Positions 1 through 4,993 of a stretch of 6,320 bases of DNA are shown here, piece by piece. The position numbers and the translations under genes were made by a program. Origin of the DNA: an uncultured Neomegalonema sp. Its GTDB lineage: Bacteria; Pseudomonadota; Alphaproteobacteria; Rhodobacterales; Rhodobacteraceae. Each line of letters starts with the position of its first letter. Position 1 is the first letter of the stretch. The stretch is taken from positions 1 to 6,320 of the forward strand of contig CALFWP010000196.1 of the NCBI GenBank assembly GCA_937927905.1. Reading direction: 5' to 3'. A model generated the notes under the pieces. That model saw only the letters and a list, made by a program, of their open reading frames with translations, did not search any database and was not told the origin of the DNA.

Positions 1-909
1 GGCGGTCATGTTGAGTTCACGGGTCGGCACTTTCTCCAGATCCAGCACGACACCAAGGTTGCCCTTGTCGCCCATCTCCACCGCCGAACAGGTCAGCCCC
101 GCCGCGCCCATATCCTGAATCGAGATCACCGAGCCGGAGGCCATCAGCTCCAACGTTGCCTCCAGCAGGCGCTTTTCGGTGAAAGGATCGCCGACCTGAA
201 CCGTAGGGCGCTTTTCTTCCGCATCCTCGCCGAATTCCGCCGAGGCCATGGTTGCCCCGCCAACGCCGTCGCGCCCGGTCTTGGCACCGAGATAAACGAT
301 CGGCATCCCGACACCGGACGCCGCCGAATAGAAAATCTTATCCGCATCGGCAAGGCCCACCGCCATCGCATTGACAAGCGGATTGCCGTCATAAGCAGAG
401 TGAAAATTGACTTCGCCGCCCACAGTCGGCACGCCGAAGCAATTGCCGTAGCCGCCGATACCCTCGACCACGCCTTTCACGAGACGGCGGGTTTTCGGGT
501 GATCCGGTGCGCCGAAGCGCAGGGCATTCAGGGCCGCAACGGGCCGTGCCCCCATCGTAAAGACATCGCGCAAAATACCGCCGACTCCGGTGGCCGCGCC
601 CTGATACGGTTCGATAAAACTGGGGTGGTTGTGGCTTTCCATCTTGAAAACGCACGCCTGACCGTCGCCGATATCAATGATACCGGCATTTTCACCGGGG
701 CCGCAGATCACCTGCGGCCCGTCCGTCGGCAGGGTCCGCAGCCATCGCTTTGACGATTTATAGGAACAATGCTCGTTCCACATCGCCGAAAATATGCCCA
801 ACTCGGTAAAGGTCGGCTCACGGCCGATAAGATCAAGTATGCGTTGATACTCATCCGGTTTCAGACCATGATCCGCAATGAGCGTATCGGTCAAAATAGG
901 TTCGGACAT
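1..909 (-). CDS. purL: Phosphoribosylformylglycinamidine synthase subunit PurL, small type (5' part only)
   Basis: PurL is the ATP-dependent synthetase subunit of FGAM synthase (FGAR + ATP + ammonia from glutamine -> FGAM), the fourth step of cytosolic de novo purine synthesis. The 303 residues visible are the N-terminal part of a protein usually about 730-750 residues long; the rest lies beyond base 1. Family blocks seen: HGLKPDEYQRILDLIGREP at residues 14-32, MWNEHCSYKSSK at 43-54, ESHNHPS at 91-97 followed by EPYQGAATGVGGILRD, VGGEVNFH at 163-170 and QDMGAAGLTC at 265-274. These belong to the first PurM-like (AIRS) half. No glutaminase domain is expected in this small type, which matches the separate purQ and purS in the window. 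The ATG at 909 fits the usual family N-terminus. Its Shine-Dalgarno is weak (a GGGG run about 10 bases upstream). The reading frame is open with no frameshift. Identification is near certain. Confidence 0.97.
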   Translation of the reverse strand, partial: MSEPILTDTLIADHGLKPDEYQRILDLIGREPTFTELGIFSAMWNEHCSYKSSKRWLRTLPTDGPQVICGPGENAGIIDIGDGQACVFKMESHNHPSFIEPYQGAATGVGGILRDVFTMGARPVAALNALRFGAPDHPKTRRLVKGVVEGIGGYGNCFGVPTVGGEVNFHSAYDGNPLVNAMAVGLADADKIFYSAASGVGMPIVYLGAKTGRDGVGGATMASAEFGEDAEEKRPTVQVGDPFTEKRLLEATLELMASGSVISIQDMGAAGLTCSAVEMGDKGNLGVVLDLEKVPTRELNMTA

Positions 910-912
910 GGT

Positions 913-941
913 GTGCGGCCCCGTGACTCTGAATTCCGCAC
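913..941 (-). repeat. Inverted repeat just upstream of the purL start codon
   Basis: Perfect 6-base arms GTGCGG (913-918) and CCGCAC (936-941) enclose a 17-base loop. In a purL transcript the stem would end 3 bases before the AUG, and the only G-rich Shine-Dalgarno-like run (919-922) would sit in the loop beside it. The structure could therefore affect purL translation. A 6-base inverted repeat in a short GC-rich spacer can arise by chance, and no T-run follows it, so it is not a terminator for the PAS gene. A function is inference only. Confidence 0.3.
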
Positions 942-962
942 GGTCCTAATGTATTTTCCGGA

Positions 963-1604
963 TTATCTAAAGCCGTAACGCATACCACCCTGAAACAGCA
1001 AATCGCATATGTCGCGCATATTGCGGGCTTGAGCACTTTTTTGCAGCAGGCTTTTCTTCTTAAAGTTGATTTTAACGGGCTGTCCGCCCTCAAATACAAA
1101 CAGTGAATACGCGCTATCCGGCACAAGAGTGCCGCCCTGATCATCAATCAAGCGCTGCGAACCGGCATTTTTATCATCCGGCACCACCCAGACAAGAAAG
1201 CGCTCCACAACACCTTTCCTGCCTCCGCAGAAGGGTAAAATCAGCCGTTTCTGAGCGGAATAAAGCCCGTTGCCGAATGTCGGCATCATCTCCGCATAAA
1301 CCGGAGCGGCGCGTTCCATACTCTCCTGATAAGGTGCCAGCGTCCATGACAAAAAAGCGGATGGGATCACGTCCTCCAGATATTTCTTATTAAAATCTGG
1401 ACCGATATGCCGGTGTACATTGGCACCGTGAAGGGACACAAAAAACCGCTTCGGGCCGTCATGAACATGAATCACACTTATGTCACTGATCCAGCGGCGC
1501 AGATTGGACCCGCTTAAGACCTTTTTATCCGGCAGAGAGTCACTGCCTTTTACATCCTGCCAAAAAGACAGAATTTCCTGTGCTTCCGCGTTTAAACTGA
1601 CCAT
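963..1604 (-). CDS. PAS-domain protein of the PAS_5 type (function unknown)
   Basis: A protein of about 213 residues resembling the alphaproteobacterial PAS_5 family (Pfam PF07310, from memory). These are small single-domain proteins with one PAS fold and no attached kinase, cyclase or helix-turn-helix output domain. Visible features, numbered from the ATG at 1604: an N-terminal helix (AQEILSFWQDVKG), the LP...LRRWISDISVI segment, a strand with RFFVSLHGANVHRHIGPDF near 53-71 where the family typically reads 'R..G+..+..G.DltG+yL', then a KKYLEDVIP turn, and the closing strands RLILPFCGG and VERFLVWVV near 119-141. The C-terminus is basic (KINFKKKSLLQKSAQARN). No signal peptide or membrane helix is seen, so it is likely cytoplasmic. 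Ligand and partner are unknown. A GTG at 1610, two codons upstream, is an alternative start; the Shine-Dalgarno is poor for both. It lies 53 bases upstream of purL on the same strand and may be co-transcribed with it. Confidence 0.72.
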   Translation of the reverse strand: MVSLNAEAQEILSFWQDVKGSDSLPDKKVLSGSNLRRWISDISVIHVHDGPKRFFVSLHGANVHRHIGPDFNKKYLEDVIPSAFLSWTLAPYQESMERAAPVYAEMMPTFGNGLYSAQKRLILPFCGGRKGVVERFLVWVVPDDKNAGSQRLIDDQGGTLVPDSAYSLFVFEGGQPVKINFKKKSLLQKSAQARNMRDICDLLFQGGMRYGFR

Positions 1605-1768
1605 ATTCACAACTTACTTGCATCGCCTCACATTTTTGCGATGTTAAATAAGTAAACTCTTAACAAATGATAACCGCCACAACCTTAACGGTAGAATTGA
1701 TCGGTGCGTTATAGTCTTTTACGACATAGAAACATCACAGCACACTCGTGACAGGATCCTGCATACCT
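1605..1768. promoter_or_regulatory. Divergent spacer between the PAS gene and the permease gene
   Basis: This 164-base stretch is clearly more AT-rich than its flanks and must carry the 5' regions of two divergent genes. It contains two TTAAC elements at 1660-1664 and 1685-1689, 25 bases apart, and a plus-strand TATAGT at 1710-1715 that could act as a -10 element for the permease. No -35 element is well placed for that hexamer. TTGATC at 1697-1702 with TACGAC at 1720-1725 (17-base spacer) is an equally weak alternative. I could not pick a convincing minus-strand promoter for the PAS gene. The role as a promoter region is inferred from gene orientation and composition. Confidence 0.45.
1621..1643 (-). 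repeat. Inverted repeat in the predicted PAS-gene leader
   Basis: Arms CATCGC (1621-1626) and GCGATG (1638-1643) are perfect 6-base complements with an 11-base loop. On the minus strand the structure would lie about 17 bases upstream of the ATG at 1604, just before the ribosome-binding region. It could be a leader hairpin or a protein-binding site; chance occurrence is not excluded. Confidence 0.3.
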
Positions 1769-2638
1769 ATGGCAAAAGGTTATCTGAGCATCCTGACAGC
1801 CGTCATTATCTGGGCGGGCTGGATGGTTGCAACGCGTTTTGCGGTGAATGAGGCGGTTGCCCCGCTCGACCTTGCATTGCTACGCTATGGTGTGCCTGCG
1901 GTTTGCCTTGCGCCGTGGTGGTTGCAATGCGGCCTGCTTCCGAAACAAACTCCGCTCTGGGCATTGATCATGATGATGGGCTGGGGCGCGCCTTTTGTGA
2001 TCTTCATGGCAATGGCCATGGAAACAGCACCGGTTGCTCATGTCGCCGCACTTGTACCCAGTATGATGCCCCTGATTGCAGCGGGGATGTCTTTCGCCCT
2101 ATTTGGAGAGCGCTTCGGAGTCTCGGAAAAAACCGGATTTGCGCTGATTGCCACAGGTGCTTTGCTGGTGATTGCACCTATGATCATACGCGGTGAGAGT
2201 GATGCACTGGGCAATATCGGCCTTTTGCTGATCTGCGCAAGCGGTTGGGCCTGTTTTTCTGTTGCCTTCCGGCGCAGCGGCCTGACCCCGCCACAGGCCG
2301 CGGGTCTGATATGCCTCTATTCGACAGTTGCAGTACTGGCATTACTGTCCCGGACCGGATCCAGCCTCTCGGACATGGACTGGAGCGTGATCGCATTTCA
2401 CAGTATCGCACAGGGATTGCTGTCAGGTGCAGTGGCAACAATCGCATTCGGATTTTCCATACAAAAGCTGGGGGCTGCGAAAGCCTCCTCATTTTCGGCG
2501 CTGGTTCCGGGCCTGGCGGCTGTGATCGGCTATCTCTGGCTGCGCGAAGAACCTTCGCTCACAGATATAATGGCCCTTGGCACCGCAAGCCTTGGCGTGG
2601 CCTTCGCGAACCGTGCGTTCGAGCCGTTACGCGCATGA
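1769..2638 (+). CDS. EamA-family (DMT superfamily) inner-membrane permease
   Basis: A 289-residue integral membrane protein with the pattern of the drug/metabolite transporter superfamily: two repeated EamA halves of about five helices each. Likely helices lie near residues 4-24, 35-54, 63-82, 90-111, 121-139, 148-167, 177-194, 207-229, 242-258 and 265-281. Family-like blocks are the opening AVIIWAGWMVATRFAV, LALLRYGVPA at the second helix, APVAHVAALVPSMMPLIAA with FGERF after it in the first half, and the matching GAAKASSFSALVPGLAAVIGYLWLREEPS in the second half. Proteins of this family export or import small metabolites, often amino acids; the substrate cannot be read from sequence. The ATG at 1769 is preferred because ACAGGAT lies upstream at 1751-1757 and the protein then begins with the usual Lys plus first helix. 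A GTG at 1748 lacks a Shine-Dalgarno. It is the only plus-strand gene between the pur genes, and its last 12 bases overlap the convergent lipoprotein gene. Confidence 0.92.
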   Translation: MAKGYLSILTAVIIWAGWMVATRFAVNEAVAPLDLALLRYGVPAVCLAPWWLQCGLLPKQTPLWALIMMMGWGAPFVIFMAMAMETAPVAHVAALVPSMMPLIAAGMSFALFGERFGVSEKTGFALIATGALLVIAPMIIRGESDALGNIGLLLICASGWACFSVAFRRSGLTPPQAAGLICLYSTVAVLALLSRTGSSLSDMDWSVIAFHSIAQGLLSGAVATIAFGFSIQKLGAAKASSFSALVPGLAAVIGYLWLREEPSLTDIMALGTASLGVAFANRAFEPLRA

Positions 2639-3046
2639 TGACCGCCCCTCAACGGCTTGCGCCAGTTCTTCCTGATAAAGCGGTGAAAAATCCGGTCCGT
2701 CCAGAGCAATCCCTGTAACCGGTCCCCGCTGCGCCACCATAAGGATCAGCAGCGGCACACCATCCGGCCCGATCAGTCGCAAGCCGTGCGGGTCAAATGT
2801 TACCCGCTCTCCCGCCGCCGTCTTGCATTCCCTTAAGTAGGACGCAATCCGTCCAACGGCAAAATCCGGCTCTGTCCGGTCCAGCACCATAACGGACTGT
2901 CCCCGCAAATCCGCGAACGTGACCGGTTGCACGACCGGATCAACCGGTTGAACCGGCAGAATGGACGACAGTTGAGTATCTGCCGGTTGAGGCTGTGTAC
3001 AGGCGGAAAGAAGCAATGCAGCACCGGCCAGCGCCGCGCGCATCAT
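2627..3046 (-). CDS. Predicted small outer-membrane lipoprotein of unknown function
   Basis: A 139-residue protein that I do not recognise. It opens with a short lipoprotein signal peptide: MMRAALAGAALLL, then the lipobox LSAC with the modified cysteine at residue 16. Residue +2 is Thr rather than Asp, so Lol-dependent transfer to the outer membrane is expected. A Pro/Val/Gln-rich linker follows (about residues 17-42, including PVQPVDPVVQPV). The C-terminal part (about 43-139) looks like a small compact domain with alternating strands (SVMVLD, GLRLIG, PLLILMVA, TGIALDG). Two further cysteines, at 74 and 138, could form a periplasmic disulfide. The gene starts inside the purQ stop codon (ATGA, 3043-3046) and lacks a clear Shine-Dalgarno, which suggests translational coupling to purQ. 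Its end overlaps the permease gene by 12 bases. The open frame, clean lipobox and junction argue that it is a real gene; its role is unknown. Confidence 0.82.
   Translation of the reverse strand: MMRAALAGAALLLSACTQPQPADTQLSSILPVQPVDPVVQPVTFADLRGQSVMVLDRTEPDFAVGRIASYLRECKTAAGERVTFDPHGLRLIGPDGVPLLILMVAQRGPVTGIALDGPDFSPLYQEELAQAVEGRSSCA
2922..2986. repeat. Clustered CCGG/ACCGG motifs within the lipoprotein linker region
   Basis: ACCGG occurs at 2922, 2934, 2943 and 2952, and CCGG again at 2983, including the 10-base palindrome CAACCGGTTG at 2941-2950. The motifs fall in the codons for the Pro/Val/Gln-rich linker after the lipobox, so simple codon repetition (Pro-Val, Gln-Pro) explains most of them. 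I see no regular period that would make this a true tandem repeat. Confidence 0.3.
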
Positions 3047-3714
3047 GCGGATACCGTTTGCGACACCAGGCTACTGAATACCCGCGCCCCATCCGTATTG
3101 CCGAGCGCGGCATTCTCTGCCCGTTCCGGATGGGGCATCATACCCAGAACCCGCCGGTTCTCTGACAATATACCCGCGATATCCTGCTGCGACCCGTTCA
3201 CCTTTTCCGCATATTTGAACGCGATGCGGTTCTGATCATTCAAAGCATTCAGCACATCATCACCGGCAACGTAGCATCCGTCATGATGCGCCACCGGCAG
3301 GGATATCCGCTCACCTTCGGTGTAGGCATTGGTATACCCGCTTCGGGTGTCCTCCACTGTCAGCGCCACATTTCGGCATACGAATTTAAGGGTCGCGTTG
3401 CGCATAAGAACACCCGGCAAAAGGCCGGTTTCCAGCAGAACCTGAAATCCGTTACATACGCCCAGGACAAAGCCGCCCCGCGCGGCAAAAGCGGCCACCT
3501 CACGCATCACCGGCGAGCGCGAGGCAATCGCTCCACAGCGCAGATAATCCCCGAAAGAGAACCCGCCCGGCAGCGCAATCAGGTCAATGCCTTCAGGAAT
3601 AGCCGTGTTTTTATGCCAGAGCATGACAGGATCATGACCGGAAGCGCGGCGCAGTGCCACCTGCATATCCCGGTCGCAATTCGATCCCGGAAAGACAACA
3701 ACAGCGGTTTTCAT
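3043..3714 (-). CDS. purQ: Phosphoribosylformylglycinamidine synthase glutaminase subunit PurQ
   Basis: PurQ is a class I (triad) glutamine amidotransferase that releases ammonia from glutamine and passes it to PurL in the PurL-PurQ-PurS complex. The 223-residue length is normal for the family. Motifs: start KTAVVVFPGSNCDRD at 2-16, LPGGFSFGDYLRCGAIA at 48-64, the nucleophile elbow GVCNGFQ with Cys87, LPVAHHDG at 139-146, and MMPHPERAE at 192-200 carrying His195 and Glu197 of the triad. All catalytic residues are present. The ATG at 3714 begins six bases after the purS stop, and the Shine-Dalgarno GAGGA (3725-3729) lies inside the end of purS, a typical operon arrangement. Its stop codon overlaps the start of the lipoprotein gene. 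In many bacteria purL follows directly; here it does not. Confidence 0.98.
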   Translation of the reverse strand: MKTAVVVFPGSNCDRDMQVALRRASGHDPVMLWHKNTAIPEGIDLIALPGGFSFGDYLRCGAIASRSPVMREVAAFAARGGFVLGVCNGFQVLLETGLLPGVLMRNATLKFVCRNVALTVEDTRSGYTNAYTEGERISLPVAHHDGCYVAGDDVLNALNDQNRIAFKYAEKVNGSQQDIAGILSENRRVLGMMPHPERAENAALGNTDGARVFSSLVSQTVSA

Positions 3715-3720
3715 GGCCGG

Positions 3721-3963
3721 TCAGTCCTCAATACGGATATCGTAATTTTCAATTACGGTGTTGGCGAGCAGCGTCCGGCACATTTCATCTACCCGTGCCT
3801 CGGCAGTGGCACGGTCGGTCCCCTCCATTTCTATCTCGAAGACCTTGCCCTGGCGGACAGACGAAACCCCCTCAAAACCAGAAGTTCCGAGCGCCTGGCC
3901 GATGGCCGCACCTTGCGGGTCAAGCACACCTGGTTTGAGCGTAACATGAACATGTGCTTTCAT
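3721..3963 (-). CDS. purS: Phosphoribosylformylglycinamidine synthase subunit PurS
   Basis: PurS is the small bridging subunit that helps PurQ dock on small-type PurL and supports ammonia transfer. The predicted protein has 80 residues, the usual size. It shows the family blocks KAHVHVTLKPGVLDPQG at 2-18, ALGTSGFEGVSSVRQGK at 24-40 and TVIENYDIRIED at the C-terminus (69-80). The ATG at 3963 is chosen because it gives the conserved N-terminus and is preceded by a purine-rich Shine-Dalgarno (GAAAGAGAG). A TTG at 3981 would add six residues with no family support. The gene lies 21 bases after the purC stop and 6 bases before the purQ start, consistent with one purC-purS-purQ transcript. Confidence 0.96.
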   Translation of the reverse strand: MKAHVHVTLKPGVLDPQGAAIGQALGTSGFEGVSSVRQGKVFEIEMEGTDRATAEARVDEMCRTLLANTVIENYDIRIED

Positions 3964-3984
3964 TCGGATACTCTCTTTCAAACC

Positions 3985-4749
3985 CTAATGAACCAGCTTC
4001 GGGCCGGTCGGCCGCACGGCACTTTTTTCCGGCATTACCCCGAGACGCTCTGCGATTTCTGTATAGGCTTGCATCAGATCACCGAGGTCGCGACGGAAGA
4101 CGTCCTTATCAAACTTGCGGCCCGTCTTGATATCCCACAAACGGCAGGAATCGGGGCTGATTTCATCAGCGAGGATGACGCGCGGCACATCATTTTCAAA
4201 AACATGACCGAATTCAACCTTGAAATCGATCAGCTTTACACCGACACCAAGGAAAAGACCGCTGAGAAAATCGTTTATTCTCAATGACATAGATATCATG
4301 TCATCAAGATCCTGGGGACTGCACCAGTTAAAGGCGGCGATGTGTTCTTCGGCAACCATCGGATCGCCAAGCTTATCGTCCTTGTAGTAATATTCGAAAA
4401 TCGGACGCGGCAGCGGCTCGCCCTCTTCCAGCCCGAACTTCTTTGCCAGTGAACCCGCCGCCACATTGCGGACGACAACCTCAAGCGGAATAATCTCGCA
4501 TTCGCGGATCAGTTGCTCGCGCATGTTAAGCCGCCGGACAAAATGCGTCGGAATGCCGATTCCCGCCAGGTGCTGCATCACATATTCGGAGATAAAGTTG
4601 TTCAGAACACCCTTGCCATCAATGATCGCATGTTTTTCGGCATTATACGCTGTGGCATCATCTTTAAAATACTGTACTAGCGTCCCGGGTTCGGGGCCCG
4701 CGTACAGCGTTTTGGCTTTGCCTTCGTATACAAGACGACGACGACTCAT
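3985..4749 (-). CDS. purC: Phosphoribosylaminoimidazole-succinocarboxamide synthase (SAICAR synthetase)
   Basis: PurC condenses CAIR with aspartate using ATP to give SAICAR, a cytosolic step of de novo purine synthesis. The 254-residue product matches the bacterial single-domain enzyme. Visible motifs: RRLVYEGKAKTLY at 4-16 (nucleotide-binding N-terminal lobe), VQYFKDDATAYNAEK at 25-39, GKGVLNN at 45-51, SAICAR synthetase signature 1 IIPLEVVVRNVAAGS at 86-100, signature 2 LIDFKVEFG at 173-181, and LADEISPDSCRLWD at 193-206. The ATG at 4749 is preferred: it gives the expected MSRRRLVYEGKAK start and has TTGGACG about 8-14 bases upstream. A TTG at 4761 would add four residues. It is the first gene of the minus-strand pur operon, with its own candidate promoter at 4813-4841. 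Confidence 0.98.
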   Translation of the reverse strand: MSRRRLVYEGKAKTLYAGPEPGTLVQYFKDDATAYNAEKHAIIDGKGVLNNFISEYVMQHLAGIGIPTHFVRRLNMREQLIRECEIIPLEVVVRNVAAGSLAKKFGLEEGEPLPRPIFEYYYKDDKLGDPMVAEEHIAAFNWCSPQDLDDMISMSLRINDFLSGLFLGVGVKLIDFKVEFGHVFENDVPRVILADEISPDSCRLWDIKTGRKFDKDVFRRDLGDLMQAYTEIAERLGVMPEKSAVRPTGPKLVH

Positions 4750-4770
4750 AGAAACGTCCAATCATTCTGG

Positions 4771-4784
4771 CGTGTCAAAACACG
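4771..4784 (-). repeat. Short hairpin in the purC leader
   Basis: Perfect 5-base arms CGTGT and ACACG flank a 4-base loop. In the predicted purC mRNA this stem-loop would lie 21-34 bases upstream of the AUG, just before the ribosome-binding region. It is not followed by a T-run on either strand, so it is not an intrinsic terminator. It could affect mRNA stability or translation; the stem is short and may be incidental. Confidence 0.35.
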
Positions 4785-4795
4785 ACTTTTTTCGC

Positions 4796-4811
4796 CCCCT
4801 GACGTAAGGGG
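4796..4811. promoter_or_regulatory. Near-perfect 16-base palindrome at the purC promoter (candidate operator)
   Basis: The sequence CCCCTGACGTAAGGGG is symmetric in 7 of its 8 base-pair positions around a central ACGT. It overlaps the transcription start predicted from the minus-strand promoter next to it (about 4806). An even-length palindrome with a central CG is the form bound by LacI-type repressors such as enterobacterial PurR, but the bases do not match the E. coli PurR box, so the regulator is unknown. Read as RNA it could also form a CCCCT/AGGGG stem, but transcription would probably begin inside it. I estimate about a one-in-ten chance of such symmetry somewhere in this spacer by accident. 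Position, not symmetry alone, is what makes it interesting. Confidence 0.4.
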
Positions 4812-4812
4812 C

Positions 4813-4841
4813 TGTATAGAAGTGCCGTGCCTTAGCCGCAA
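4813..4841 (-). promoter_or_regulatory. Candidate sigma70-type promoter for the purC operon
   Basis: On the minus strand, TTGCGG (4841-4836) and TATACA (4818-4813) are separated by exactly 17 bases. This fits a housekeeping promoter in an alphaproteobacterium, where the -35 is mainly recognised through TTG. Transcription would start near 4806 and leave a purC leader of about 57 bases. It is the best-formed promoter in the window and is in the right orientation for purC-purS-purQ-lipoprotein. Confidence 0.5.
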
Positions 4842-4931
4842 GCGCTTTGAAAAATATGCCGCGTGGAGGTTGAGCAACGGCACAGGTTTCCGGATTTGCC
4901 ATGCACGCCGCTTTACCGGCAAACGCACATC

Positions 4932-4960
4932 TTGACCCGGGGGGCTGATGACGCGAAAAG
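4932..4960 (+). promoter_or_regulatory. Weak candidate promoter for thrS
   Basis: TTGACC at 4932-4937 is a good -35 hexamer, but the bases 17 downstream (GAAAAG, 4955-4960) make a poor -10. If used, the start would lie near 4967 and the leader would be about 27 bases, leaving no room for an attenuator or riboswitch. Another weak option is TTGAGC at 4870-4875 with GATTTG at 4893-4898. I see no T-box-like structure, which would not be expected in this phylum. Gene layout requires a thrS promoter somewhere in 4813-4993; its exact place is not settled. Confidence 0.2.
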
Positions 4961-4993
4961 ACGGTTCAATTCAGCCTTTTGGGAAAACGCGCC

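Noticed and set aside
400..753. A 117-codon plus-strand frame opposite purL
   Set aside because: It lies wholly inside the conserved purL coding region and is explained as a mirror frame.
1644..1674. Possible CtrA-binding site from TTAA half-sites in the PAS/permease spacer
   Set aside because: The half-sites are not spaced by the seven bases of the TTAA-N7-TTAA consensus; the closest arrangement also lacks one base of the second half-site.
3283..4287. A 334-codon plus-strand open frame antisense to purQ, purS and purC
   Set aside because: It spans three well-identified genes on the other strand, its translation shows no recognisable domain, and it carries no regular secondary-structure or membrane pattern. 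It is a shadow frame, long because of GC-rich codon bias.
4794..4812. GC-rich stem near a T-run, possible intrinsic terminator between purC and thrS
   Set aside because: On the plus strand the T-run precedes the stem, and on the minus strand an A-run follows it. Neither gives the stem-then-T layout of a terminator, and both flanking genes point away from it.
4907..4920. Small GCCG/CGGC hairpin upstream of thrS
   Set aside because: Only four base pairs with a six-base loop in GC-rich DNA, which is expected by chance.
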